Part shown: one piece after another, positions 1-8,650 of the stretch
How positions within the stretch are numbered: position 1 is the first letter of the stretch
How the letters are laid out: the number at the start of each line of letters is the position of its first letter
Assembly (NCBI GenBank): GCA_964496575.1
Contig: CAZCAC010000101.1
Coordinates: 1-31,035, forward strand
DNA: 31,035 bases
Reading direction: 5' to 3'
From: CAZCAC01 sp964496575
GTDB lineage: Bacteria > Planctomycetota > UBA1135 > GCA-002686595
Program-made: the position numbers and the translations under genes
Notes under the pieces: generated by a model
Databases searched by the model: none
What the model was told of the DNA's origin: nothing
The model's input: only the letters and a program-made list of their open reading frames with translations

Positions 1-491
1 AGATCTACACCGAGTACGGCGGCTTCACCACGGGGACGTCTCGACTCGAGGGTCACCGGCACCGCGTATCGGGCATGCCCGAGGAGCCGTTCATCATCCG
101 AGCGAGTCTCGCCGGCCGCTCATATCGCCAGGAGCACGACCCCTCTCGCGACGAGGCTCGGGTGGTGGTTCCCGTGCATGGACGCGTGGTCGGTCTGATC
201 GACGGGGCTTCGACGGTCGGTCGCGCGGGACGGTTCCGTATCGTCCTCGCCCCGCAGGATGCGGAAGACGCGAGAGCCATCGGGGAGAGCCGGGACTCGG
301 CCCCCGATCTGCGCCTCGAGCTGCCGGTCGTCCACCCCGGCGCGTACGAGGCCACGCTCAGCTACCAGCCCACGAAGGACGAGGAGGCCGCCGGAAGCGA
401 GCAGCTGTCGTCAGCGCCGGTAACGATCACCGTCGAGGCGGGGCGGGAGACCGAGGTCCGGCTCGTGCTACCCGCCGGCGGTGGGTTCTGA
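1..491 (+). CDS. C-terminal part of a hypothetical beta-rich protein (5' partial)
   Basis: The reading frame is open from the first bases of the window (frame starting at base 3) and ends at TGA 489-491, so this is the 3' end of a gene that begins to the left. An internal ATG at 75 is not a convincing start because the frame continues upstream without a break. About 162 residues are visible. The last hundred look like one or two beta-sandwich units with alternating hydrophobic residues, for example GRVVGLIDGA, GRFRIVLAP, GAYEATLSYQP and VTITVEAGRETEVRLVLP. That pattern resembles carboxypeptidase-regulatory-like or other Ig-like domains of secreted planctomycete proteins, but I do not recognise a specific family. 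It converges on the next gene with only 11 bp between the stop codons. Confidence 0.6.
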   Translation, partial: IYTEYGGFTTGTSRLEGHRHRVSGMPEEPFIIRASLAGRSYRQEHDPSRDEARVVVPVHGRVVGLIDGASTVGRAGRFRIVLAPQDAEDARAIGESRDSAPDLRLELPVVHPGAYEATLSYQPTKDEEAAGSEQLSSAPVTITVEAGRETEVRLVLPAGGGF

Positions 492-502
492 TCTACTCGG
501 AG

Positions 503-2425
503 TCACGGCAACCAGACCACCTCCAGGCCGTTGGACGCATTGAAGTCGTTCACCCCCAGCCCGCACGGCGGATTCACCGTGGTCCGGTACCAGCACTGAT
601 AGCGCTTGGTATCGCCGGCCAGGACGTTGCCCGCCTTGACCGAGATCGGCGTCGCCCAGGCTGAGGTGTCGGAAGCACCGTTCGCGTCGGCGAAGCGCAC
701 CCCGAGCCTCTTCAGCTGACCGCCGGCGCACTGCAGGCCGTCGCCCCAGACGTTGCCGGGGGAGAGGTCATTGTTGGCCTGGAAGTAGAGCCCCGAGTTG
801 TTCGGCTCCAGGTGAATGGTGCTCAGCACCAGCGTGTCGTTGCTGACGCTGGCCACGCCGCTGCCGGTCAGCTGGGCGCCGGAAGCGAAGACTCCGTTGT
901 CACACCCCGCGCCGGGCAGGCTGCCGTCGTTGTCGTTGGCGCAGGGGCACGGCGTGCCGCTGCCGTCGCCGAAGCAGTAGGCGAGGAAGTCGCCGCCGGG
1001 CGCGGCGTACGCGCCGGTGTTGTAGCCGTCGAACTGGTAGGTCGGCCACCAGTACGCCGCCGGCGTCGAGGCCCCGGCCTGGTCGACCGAGATGACCGAA
1101 TCGAACGCCGCCGCGGCGATGATCTCGATCAGGCCGTCCCCGTCGGGATCGCCCAGCGCCGGGCTCGGCGTGAAGGTTCCGCTGTGGCTCTGGTCGCTGA
1201 GAGCGATCGGGAAGCCAGTGGCCACCGACCCATCCGCGTTCAAGGCGTAGAGGTTGTTCTTCACCTTGACCACGATCTCCGCCTCGCCGTCCCCGTCGAT
1301 ATCGCCGGTGACCGGCGTGTTGTTGAGGTTGCCGCTCGAGCTCTGGACGATCGTCACCGGGAACCCGGCGACGGTCGTGCCGTCGTGGTGCAGCGCGTGG
1401 ATCTCCTCGCCGTAGGGAGACGTGTGCCAGCCGCCCTGCACGATCTCGAGGTCGCCGTCGAGGTCGAGGTCGGCCACCGACGGGCTGGACATGCGAATGT
1501 AGGGGATCTGCAGCGGCCAGCCGCTCTCGAGGTTGCCGTTGTGGTCCCAGACGTACATGAAGTCGGTCCCGCTCTTGTTCCAGCAGCTCCCGATCAGCTC
1601 CATCGTGCCGTCGCCGTCGAGGTCGGCGAGCGCGGGCGCGGCCTTCACCGAACCGGAGGTCGCCACCGGGAAACCCGCGACCACGGTTCCATCGTGGTGC
1701 CAGCCGTAGACCTCGTCGGTGGCGGAGCCGGGGCCGAGGTACCCACCGGCGAAGACCTCCAGGTCGCCGTCGCCGTCGATGTCCCCCACCGTGGCGGTGG
1801 TCAGGCTGTTGGTCCCCGAGACGGGGAACCCGGCGACCGACGTACCGTCGTGGTGATACGCGCGCATCTGGTTGTTGCTCGCGGCGAGGATCTCGAGATC
1901 GCCGTCGCCGTCGAGGTCCACCACCGTGGTCCCCTGGTAGATCGACATCGACAGCGGCCAGCCGGGGTAGCTGGAGCCGTCGTCGTTGAAGACGTAGAGG
2001 TAGTTCCAGTTGCCGACGACGATCTCGTCGTTGCCGTCGCCGTCGAGGTCCCCCACCGCGGGCGTGTTGAACGACGCGCCGGAGAGCGCGACCGGGAAGC
2101 CGGGCCACGAGGTGCCCGCGCCGTCCCAGACGTGCAGCTCGCCGTCGCCGTAGGGGTTGGAGTCGAGGCCGCCGCAGACCATCACGATCTCGGTCTGGCC
2201 GTCGTGGTCGAGGTCCACGATCTTCGGCGAGGCCATCGCCACGCGGCTGGTGTTGATCGTCCAGCTGCCGCGCGCGGCGCCCGCGGGAGCGCCGGGAGCT
2301 CCGACTGCGTGGATGCCGACGGCGGCCGGGTTCGAGCCCGGAGCGGTCGCCGAGGTGAAGGTCTGCGCTCCGGCCATGCCGGCACAGAGGAGAAGCGCGG
2401 TGGCGCTGGAGAGGGTGCGGATCAT
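503..2425 (-). CDS. secreted FG-GAP/VCBS-repeat protein with Cys-containing C-terminal module
   Basis: 640 residues. The start is the ATG at 2425, where a typical signal peptide begins (MIRTLSSATALLLCAGMAGA, cut before QTF). A GGGAGA Shine-Dalgarno lies about 5 nt upstream on the minus strand. The open frame runs much further upstream, but only as antisense to the ABC ATPase gene. The body carries eight Asp-rich repeats (DLDHDGQTEIV, DLDGDGNDEIVV, DLDGDGDLEILA, DIDGDGDLEVFA and so on), each followed by a W/Y-aromatic blade such as DGTSVAGFPV. These are FG-GAP/VCBS calcium-binding propeller repeats. Residues about 482-640 form a separate module with CFGD, CPCAN, GC, GDGLQCAGG, YQCWYR and FNASNGLEVVW. 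The same module ends the protein at 11163-12836. The likely role is a secreted or surface binding protein; no catalytic motif is visible. Confidence 0.85.
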   Translation of the reverse strand: MIRTLSSATALLLCAGMAGAQTFTSATAPGSNPAAVGIHAVGAPGAPAGAARGSWTINTSRVAMASPKIVDLDHDGQTEIVMVCGGLDSNPYGDGELHVWDGAGTSWPGFPVALSGASFNTPAVGDLDGDGNDEIVVGNWNYLYVFNDDGSSYPGWPLSMSIYQGTTVVDLDGDGDLEILAASNNQMRAYHHDGTSVAGFPVSGTNSLTTATVGDIDGDGDLEVFAGGYLGPGSATDEVYGWHHDGTVVAGFPVATSGSVKAAPALADLDGDGTMELIGSCWNKSGTDFMYVWDHNGNLESGWPLQIPYIRMSSPSVADLDLDGDLEIVQGGWHTSPYGEEIHALHHDGTTVAGFPVTIVQSSSGNLNNTPVTGDIDGDGEAEIVVKVKNNLYALNADGSVATGFPIALSDQSHSGTFTPSPALGDPDGDGLIEIIAAAAFDSVISVDQAGASTPAAYWWPTYQFDGYNTGAYAAPGGDFLAYCFGDGSGTPCPCANDNDGSLPGAGCDNGVFASGAQLTGSGVASVSNDTLVLSTIHLEPNNSGLYFQANNDLSPGNVWGDGLQCAGGQLKRLGVRFADANGASDTSAWATPISVKAGNVLAGDTKRYQCWYRTTVNPPCGLGVNDFNASNGLEVVWLP

Positions 2426-2445
2426 CGGAGTCTCCCGGTCAGTGG

Positions 2446-2482
2446 TTGACCCGATCTTCCCCCGAGGTTCGAAATCGGTCAA
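2446..2482. promoter_or_regulatory. dyad in divergent promoter gap (possible back-to-back promoters)
   Basis: The 132-bp gap between the divergent propeller gene and ABC operon contains TTGACCCGAT (2446-2455) facing ATCGGTCAA (2474-2482), an imperfect inverted repeat with one extra C. Each arm begins with TTGACC, a good -35-like hexamer. A -10-like hexamer lies 17 nt away in each direction (GAAGAT on minus, TCGAAA on plus), but each matches only about half of the consensus. It could be two overlapping promoters or a regulator-binding dyad. There is no experimental support. Confidence 0.3.
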
Positions 2483-2557
2483 GGGGCGCGGCCCCGGAGC
2501 AAGAGAAACGGGTTCGGCGTCCCACTCCGTACCGGCAATGTTCAGAATGTGCCCCCC

Positions 2558-3574
2558 ATGATCCAGGTCGAGAAGCTCAGCAAGTCCTTCGTGGTCCACA
2601 AGAAGCAGCCGGGGCTGCTCGCGTCGGTGCGTTCGCTGTTCGTGCGCGACAAAATGGTGAAGCACGCCGTGCGCGAGGCGAGCCTCCAGATCGCCGAAGG
2701 GGAGATCGTCGGCCTGGTCGGACCGAACGGGGCGGGGAAGACGACGCTGGTCAAGATGCTGGCGGGGATCATCCACCCGACCTCGGGGGAGGCGAAGGTG
2801 CTGGGGCACACGCCGTGGAAGCGTGACAACGAGCTGCGGCGGCAGATCGCGCTGATCATGGGGCAGAAGGCGTCGCTGTGGTGGGACCTGCCCGCCGCCG
2901 ACTGCTTCCTGCTGCTGAAGGAGATCTACCGCATCTCCGGCGCGGACTACTCCAGGCGGCTCGCTTTTCTGGCGGAATCGCTGGACGTCAAGGACGAGCT
3001 CCACGTTCAGGTGCGCCGCCTCTCGCTCGGCGAGCGGATGAAGATGGAGTTGATCGCGACGCTCCTGCACGCGCCGCGCGTGGTCTTCCTCGACGAGCCG
3101 ACGATCGGCCTCGACCTCAGCGCCCAGCGCGCGATCCGCGAGTTCCTCCTGCACTACCGCGAAGAACACCAGCCGGCGATGATCCTCACCAGCCACTACA
3201 TGGAGGACATCGAGCGACTGTGCGAGCGGATCATCCTGATCCAGCACGGACAGCTCGTCTTCGACGGACCGCTGACCGAGGTGATGACGACGCACGCGCG
3301 GCACAAGATCATGACCGCGCACTTCCAGCAGCTCGACCGGGAGCCGGCGCTGCCCTCGACGGTCGACCTGCCCGGCGAGGTATTGAGCTTCGATCGCGAT
3401 ACGATCCGCCTGCGCGTCCATCGCGACGACGTCACGCGCTGCGCCCAGCTACTGATGTCGACCTTCCCCGTGGCGGACATCTCGATCGAGGAGGTCGACA
3501 TCGGCACGGTGATCGAGCAGATCTTCGACGCCGGGAAGGCAGGCACTCCGGATCCCTCGATGGCGCTTCGATGA
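2558..3574 (+). CDS. ABC-2 type exporter, ATP-binding subunit
   Basis: 338 residues from ATG 2558 (MIQVEKLSKSF). An in-frame GTG at 2549 would add MPP; neither has a clear Shine-Dalgarno, and the ATG fits the family start better. Visible motifs are Walker A GPNGAGKT (about 55-62), ABC signature LSLGE (about 155-159), Walker B VVFLDEPT (about 175-182) and a switch His in LTSHYMED. The long insert before the conserved core (HKKQPGLLASVRSLFVR) and the C-terminal regulatory extension (about 230-338) are typical of the NatA-like group in COG4586, which pairs with COG4587 and COG3694 permeases. The next gene starts inside its stop (ATGA), so the subunits are translationally coupled. The substrate is unknown. 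Confidence 0.9.
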   Translation: MIQVEKLSKSFVVHKKQPGLLASVRSLFVRDKMVKHAVREASLQIAEGEIVGLVGPNGAGKTTLVKMLAGIIHPTSGEAKVLGHTPWKRDNELRRQIALIMGQKASLWWDLPAADCFLLLKEIYRISGADYSRRLAFLAESLDVKDELHVQVRRLSLGERMKMELIATLLHAPRVVFLDEPTIGLDLSAQRAIREFLLHYREEHQPAMILTSHYMEDIERLCERIILIQHGQLVFDGPLTEVMTTHARHKIMTAHFQQLDREPALPSTVDLPGEVLSFDRDTIRLRVHRDDVTRCAQLLMSTFPVADISIEEVDIGTVIEQIFDAGKAGTPDPSMALR

Positions 3575-4383
3575 CCGCACGGTTGTTCGTCCAGGTCTTC
3601 TCGATCGAGGCGCGCAAGCTGATGAGCTACCGCGGCGACTTCTGGATCACCGCGGTGGTCAGCTTCGTCGCCCAGCTCGGCGTCGCCTGGTTCCTGTGGG
3701 ACGCGATCTACACAACCTCCGCGGAGACGGAGATCGGCGGCTACGGCTTCGACGCGATGGTCCTGTACTACGTGCTGGTCATCCTGGTCGGCCGACTGGT
3801 GCGCGCCCAGTCGCTGGAGACCGACATCGCCCAGGACATCTACGATGGAGCACTGTCGCGCTATCTCGTGTTCCCCACCGACTACGTCGGCTTCAAGTAC
3901 GCGCAGCACCTGGGCAACATCGTACCCTCGGTGGTCCAGCTGGTGCTGTTCACGGGGCTGTATGCGCTCATCCTGCCGTTGCCGGCCGACGTCGCCATCA
4001 CGCCGCTGTCGATCGCCATGGCCTGTGTCTCGGTCGCTGTGGCCAACCTGCTCTTCTACAGCCTGACCGTGCCCTTCCAGCTGGTCGCCTTCTGGGCGGA
4101 CAACGTCTGGAGCCTGGGTGTCATGCTGCGCTTCGTGACCGGCTTCCTCGGCGGCATGATGGTCCCGTTGAGTCTCTTCCCGGAGTGGAGCCAGCGGGCC
4201 CTGGAGGTGCTGCCGTTCCAGTACCTCTTCTACTTCCCGGTGGTCACCGCGCTCGGCAAGGTGACACCGCAGGAGTGGATGATCGGCGTGGGCATCTCGC
4301 TCCTCTGGTGGGTCGTCGTGGTCGGACTCTCCAAGCTGGTCTGGCGTCGCGGGATGCTCGCCTACACGGGGGTGGGGATCTGA
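3571..4383 (+). CDS. ABC-2 type exporter permease, first subunit (COG4587-like)
   Basis: 270 residues, about six hydrophobic helices and no ATP-binding motifs. The ATG at 3571 overlaps the ATPase stop as ATGA, which fixes the start. The order is a short cytosolic N-terminus (MTARLFVQVFSIEARKLMSYR), a first helix near residues 25-45 and a cluster of helices through the middle and end (FLGGMMVPLSLFPEWSQRALEVLPFQYLFYFP). The Phe/Pro-rich FP-W region before the last helices is typical of ABC-2 permeases of the COG4587 type. It should form a heteromeric channel with the following permease, energised by the preceding ATPase. Its stop overlaps the next start (TGATG). Confidence 0.85.
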   Translation: MTARLFVQVFSIEARKLMSYRGDFWITAVVSFVAQLGVAWFLWDAIYTTSAETEIGGYGFDAMVLYYVLVILVGRLVRAQSLETDIAQDIYDGALSRYLVFPTDYVGFKYAQHLGNIVPSVVQLVLFTGLYALILPLPADVAITPLSIAMACVSVAVANLLFYSLTVPFQLVAFWADNVWSLGVMLRFVTGFLGGMMVPLSLFPEWSQRALEVLPFQYLFYFPVVTALGKVTPQEWMIGVGISLLWWVVVVGLSKLVWRRGMLAYTGVGI

Positions 4384-5171
4384 TGCTCCGCTACCTGCGA
4401 CTCTACGTCTTCTTCGTGCGCTTCGCGTTCAGCTGCGCGATGGAGTTCCGCCTGGACTTCTTCTTCCGGGTGTTGATGGACATCTGCTTCTACGCCACGC
4501 AGATCGCCTTCTTCGACATCATCTTCCGCACCACCGGCCTGCTCGCCGGCTGGGACTTCGACCAGGTGCTGGTCTTCCTCGGCGGCTTCTTCGTGGTCGA
4601 CGCCCTGCACATGACGGTGTTCGCCAACAACATGTGGTGGTTCCCGATCTTCGTCAACAAAGGAGATCTCGACTACTACCTGGTGCGGCCGGTCTCCTCG
4701 CTCTTCTTCCTGAGCCTTCGCGACTTCGCGGCGAACTCCTTCCTGAACCTGTTGATCGCGCTGGGAGTTCTCGCCTGGGCGTTGCTCCGCTACACCGGCG
4801 AGGTCACGATCGAGCGCGTACTGCTCTACCTGCTCCTCATCGTCAACGGCACGCTGCTCTTCTACATCCTCCACCTGTGCTTCCTGATCCCGGTCTTCTG
4901 GATGCACAGCGCGCGGGGACTGGGCGAGATCTTCTTCGCCCTCCGCCGCTACGCGGAACGCCCCGAGAAGATCTTCACCGGCATCGTCCGCCTGACCCTG
5001 GTGACGGTGCTGCCCTTCAGCCTGATCGCCTCGGTGCCGGCGGAGGCGTTCTTCGGCGGCATCGGCTGGACCGGGCTCCTGCACCTCACGGGGGTCACCG
5101 TCGGGGCGTTCCTGGTGTTGCGGCTCCTCTGGGCCCGGGGATTGCGTTCGTACAGCTCGGCCTCGTCGTGA
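4383..5171 (+). CDS. ABC-2 type exporter permease, second subunit (COG3694-like)
   Basis: 262 residues. The ATG 4383-4385 shares one base with the preceding TGA (TGATG), so this is the third coupled gene of the exporter operon. It has about six membrane helices. The NKGDLDYYLVRPVSSLFF loop is a hallmark of COG3694 permeases, whose usual wording is near GDLDYYLLRP. The last helices (VTVGAFLVLRLLWARGLRSY) and a short Ser-rich tail end the protein. The ATPase-permease-permease trio is a common bacterial set annotated as an uncharacterised exporter. The stop is followed at once by the Shine-Dalgarno of the sulfatase gene, so co-transcription is possible. Confidence 0.85.
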   Translation: MLRYLRLYVFFVRFAFSCAMEFRLDFFFRVLMDICFYATQIAFFDIIFRTTGLLAGWDFDQVLVFLGGFFVVDALHMTVFANNMWWFPIFVNKGDLDYYLVRPVSSLFFLSLRDFAANSFLNLLIALGVLAWALLRYTGEVTIERVLLYLLLIVNGTLLFYILHLCFLIPVFWMHSARGLGEIFFALRRYAERPEKIFTGIVRLTLVTVLPFSLIASVPAEAFFGGIGWTGLLHLTGVTVGAFLVLRLLWARGLRSYSSASS

Positions 5172-5185
5172 GGTAACATCACGGC

Positions 5186-8100
5186 ATGCTGTGCCGCCTC
5201 TTCGCGATCGTCCTGCCCTTTCTCCTCTCCTGTCTCCCCGCCCTGGCCGCCGACCGGCGACCCAACATCGTCCTCATCATGGCGGACGATCTGGGCTTTG
5301 CCGACCTCGGCTGCTACGGCTCCGAGATCGGGACGCCGCACCTCGATCGACTGGCCGCAGGCGGGTTGCGTTTCACCCAGTTCTACAACACGGCGAAGTG
5401 CCACTCCTCGCGCGTGTCACTGCTCACCGGGCTGTACTGCGACCAGGCGGGGAGCACGAAGCTCAGCCGCGGCGCGACGATCGCCGAGGTGCTCGGTGAG
5501 GCGGGCTACCACACCGCGATGGTCGGCAAGTGGCACCTCGACGGACAACCGACCGACTTCGGCTTCGATCGCTTCTGGGGCCACATCACCGGCGCGACCA
5601 ACTATTTCACCGGGGACGTGACCTTCCAGCTCGACGGCGAGAAGTGGGAGGTCCCCGAGGAGCTCGGCGGTCGCCCCTTCTACACCACGCACGCGATCGC
5701 CGACTTCGCCATCGAGTTCCTCGAGGAGGCGATCGATGGCGAGGCGCCGTTCCTCCTCTACGTCGCCTTCAACGCCCCGCACTACCCGCTGCAGGCGCCC
5801 GAGGCGGATGTCGCCGAGTACGACGGCCGCTACGACGCGGGCTGGGACGAGGTGCGCGCGGCACGACACCGGCGGCAGCTCGAGAGCGGCCTCCTGCCGG
5901 CGAGGTGGAGGCTCAGCCCCCGCCCCGGCCACGTCCCGGCCTGGGAGGAGCTCGACGACGAGGAGCAGCGCTGGGAGGCGGACCGCATGGAGGTCTTCGC
6001 CGCGATGGTGGACGTGATGGACCGCAGCATCGGGCGGCTGGTCGATTGTCTCGACGAGCGAGGCGAGCTCGACAACACGCTGGTCCTCTTCTGCTCCGAC
6101 AACGGCGCGTGCCCCTTCGAGCGTACCCGCGGCCGCTATCTCCCACCGTGGGACCCGAAGACGCACTGGACCTACGACGCGAGCTGGGCCCACGTCGGCA
6201 ACACGCCCTTCCGTCTCTACAAGCAGAACCAGCACGAGGGCGGGATCTCCTCGCCGCTCGTCGTCCACTGGCCCGACGGGCTCGCGACGAAGCCCGGGAC
6301 GACCACCGACCAGCCCGGGCACCTGATCGACTTCATGGCGACCTTCGTCGAGCTCGCCGGGGCGAAGTACCCCGAACGGATCGGGCAGCGAGCCATCGAC
6401 CCGCTGCAGGGCCGTTCGCTCCTGCCGATCCTCCGCGGCGAGACGCGCGAGCCGCACGAGACTCTCTACTTCCACTACGGCAAGGACCGCGCCCTCCGAC
6501 AGGGCGCGTGGAAGCTCGTCTCCGCCAAGCAGGGGCGCTGGGAGCTGTACGACCTCGACGCCGACCGCACCGAGCTCGACGACCTCGCCGCGGCGCACCC
6601 CGATCGCGTCGAGGAGATGGAAACGGAGTGGTTCCGGATCGCGAAGGAGGTCGATCGCCTGGAGGGCAAGGCCCTGGCGCCGGTGCAGAAGAAGCGGAAG
6701 AAGCTGAGCTTCCGCAAGGACACCCGCTCGGGTTCGGTGAAGAAGAAGCAGGGAAACCCCCGCGAACCCGAGCGCCCCAACGTCCTCTGGATCACCAGCG
6801 AGGATCACGGCCAGGAGATGGGCTGCTATGGCGACGGCTACGCGACGACGCCCAACGTCGACGCTCTCGCCGAACGGGGAATGGTCTTCGAGCACGCCTG
6901 GTCCAACGCGCCGGTGTGTGCTCCGGCGAGGACGACGATCATCACCGGAGTGTACCCGCCCTCGATCGGCGCCCAGCACATGCGCAGCATGGTGTCCTTG
7001 CCCGAGTCGATGCGCTTCTTCCCGAGCTACCTGCGCGAGGCGGGTTACTACTGCACCAACAACGCCAAGACCGACTACAACGCGCGCGCCGCCGGGGAGA
7101 CGTGGGACGTCTCTTCCAGGAAGGCGCACTACCGCGACCGCGCGGACGGCCAGCCCTTCTTCGCCATCTTCAACTCGACCGTCAGCCACGAGAGCAAGAT
7201 CCGCAAGCGGCCCCACGAGGCGATTCACGACCCGGGACAAGTCCGCGTGCCCGCCTACCACCCCGACCTGCCCGAGGTACGGCAGGATTGGGCGCAGTAC
7301 TACGACGTCGTGACGCGGGCCGACGAGATCGCGGGGGAACACCTCGCCGAGCTGGAATCCGCCGGGCTGGCCGATGATACGATCGTCTTCTACTTCGGCG
7401 ACCACGGCTCGGGGATGCCGCGCAGCAAGCGCTGGACCTACGACTCCGGCCTCTCGGTGCCGATGGTCGTGTACTTCCCGCCGAAGTGGGAGCACCTCGC
7501 GCCGGCGGAGTACGAGGCGGGTGGCCACAGCGATCGCCTGGTCGGCTTCGTCGACCTCGCGCCGACGATGCTGAGCCTCGCCGGCGTGAAGCCGCCGGAG
7601 TGGATGCAGGGGCACGCCTTCGCCGGGAAGTTCCAGCAGGAGCCGCCGGAGTACATGTACGGCTTTCGCGGCCGGATGGACGAGCGCTACGACTTCATCC
7701 GCACCATCACCGACGGCCGCTACCAGTACCTTCGCAACTACAACCCGCACCTGATCTACGGCCAGCACGTCACCTACAACTTCGAGACGCCCTCGACCGC
7801 GGCGTGGAAGCGCGCCTTCGACGCCGGCGAGCTGAACGAGGCGCAGTCACACTTCTGGCGGACCAAGCCGGCCGAGGAGCTGTACGACCTCGAGAACGAC
7901 CCCGACGAGGTGGTGAACCTGGCTGGCTCGCCCGATCACCGGGAGATTCTCGAGCGGCTGCGCACGGCGCAGCGGTCCTGGTGCCGGGAGATCCGCGACC
8001 TGGGTTTCCTTCCCGAGGGGGAGATCCACTCCCGCAGCCTCGGGACGTCGCCGTACGCGATGGCACGCGACGGGGAACGCTATCCCTTCGAGATCATCCT

Positions 8101-8563
8101 CGCCGTCGCGGAGCTCGCCACCGGGCGCGCGGTCGGTGCCCCGGGCTCCTTCCAGGCGCTTCTCGCCGACTCCGACAGCGCGGTGCGCTACTGGGCGGTG
8201 ATCGGATTGCTCTGTCGCGGCGAAGGCGCGGTTCGCGAAGCGCGGGACGAGCTGCTCGCCGCGCTCGAGGACGACTCGCCCCACGTCGCCATCGCCGCCG
8301 CGCGGGCGCTCGGCCTGCACGGCGCTGCCCCCGACCGACGCCGTGCGGTGGACCGACTGCTCGAGCTCGCGCCCTGGACCGAGGAGGGCGACGTCTTCGT
8401 CTCCCTGGCCGCGCTGAACACGCTGGACCACCTCGACGCCGAGGCCTCGCCCGCGCTGGAGACGATCCGTGCCCTCCCGCGCACCGGCGGCGCCTCCCCC
8501 CACGCACGCTACGACGGCTACGTGAAGCGGCTGCTCGACAAGACCCTGGCCGATCTGGACTGA
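5186..8563 (+). CDS. secreted tandem-sulfatase fusion with C-terminal HEAT-like repeats
   Basis: 1125 residues. The start is ATG 5186 with GAGGT 11 nt upstream, overlapping the stop of the permease gene. A signal peptide is clear (hydrophobic to CLPALAA). Sulfatase 1 spans about residues 26-505: metal ligands in MADDLG, the formylglycine site around Cys72 in KCHSSRVSLLTG, and the distal SDNG motif. A Lys/Arg-rich linker (about 506-528) leads to sulfatase 2 (about 529-960) with ITSEDHG, the modification site Cys578 in VCAPARTTIITG, and GDHGSG; it resembles heparan N-sulfatase-like enzymes. Residues about 985-1105 are HEAT-like helices. Each half alone is the length of a normal sulfatase and the second has no signal peptide of its own. 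Likely role: desulfation of sulfated polysaccharide outside the cytoplasm; the substrates are not readable. Activation would need a formylglycine-generating enzyme or anSME, neither in this window. Confidence 0.9.
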   Translation: MLCRLFAIVLPFLLSCLPALAADRRPNIVLIMADDLGFADLGCYGSEIGTPHLDRLAAGGLRFTQFYNTAKCHSSRVSLLTGLYCDQAGSTKLSRGATIAEVLGEAGYHTAMVGKWHLDGQPTDFGFDRFWGHITGATNYFTGDVTFQLDGEKWEVPEELGGRPFYTTHAIADFAIEFLEEAIDGEAPFLLYVAFNAPHYPLQAPEADVAEYDGRYDAGWDEVRAARHRRQLESGLLPARWRLSPRPGHVPAWEELDDEEQRWEADRMEVFAAMVDVMDRSIGRLVDCLDERGELDNTLVLFCSDNGACPFERTRGRYLPPWDPKTHWTYDASWAHVGNTPFRLYKQNQHEGGISSPLVVHWPDGLATKPGTTTDQPGHLIDFMATFVELAGAKYPERIGQRAIDPLQGRSLLPILRGETREPHETLYFHYGKDRALRQGAWKLVSAKQGRWELYDLDADRTELDDLAAAHPDRVEEMETEWFRIAKEVDRLEGKALAPVQKKRKKLSFRKDTRSGSVKKKQGNPREPERPNVLWITSEDHGQEMGCYGDGYATTPNVDALAERGMVFEHAWSNAPVCAPARTTIITGVYPPSIGAQHMRSMVSLPESMRFFPSYLREAGYYCTNNAKTDYNARAAGETWDVSSRKAHYRDRADGQPFFAIFNSTVSHESKIRKRPHEAIHDPGQVRVPAYHPDLPEVRQDWAQYYDVVTRADEIAGEHLAELESAGLADDTIVFYFGDHGSGMPRSKRWTYDSGLSVPMVVYFPPKWEHLAPAEYEAGGHSDRLVGFVDLAPTMLSLAGVKPPEWMQGHAFAGKFQQEPPEYMYGFRGRMDERYDFIRTITDGRYQYLRNYNPHLIYGQHVTYNFETPSTAAWKRAFDAGELNEAQSHFWRTKPAEELYDLENDPDEVVNLAGSPDHREILERLRTAQRSWCREIRDLGFLPEGEIHSRSLGTSPYAMARDGERYPFEIILAVAELATGRAVGAPGSFQALLADSDSAVRYWAVIGLLCRGEGAVREARDELLAALEDDSPHVAIAAARALGLHGAAPDRRRAVDRLLELAPWTEEGDVFVSLAALNTLDHLDAEASPALETIRALPRTGGASPHARYDGYVKRLLDKTLADLD

Positions 8564-8650
8564 TCGCGGGACCGGGCCGAGTCGCCGTGCTGCATTCGAG
8601 GTGAGTGGCGCCTGTCGCCCCTGAGCGTCGGTCTCGCGTCCCCGGGACCC

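Noticed and set aside
2318..2345. tRNA-like T-arm CCGGGTTCGAGCCCGG
   Set aside because: It lies inside the propeller coding region, and no acceptor pairing or anticodon arm is present.
812..2449. 545-codon plus-strand frame opposite the propeller gene
   Set aside because: Low-complexity V/A/E/R translation mirroring the Asp-rich repeats; no ribosome-binding site or family similarity.
2426..3421. N-terminal extension of the propeller gene's open frame
   Set aside because: It overlaps the ABC ATPase gene antisense; the signal peptide and Shine-Dalgarno place the start at 2425.
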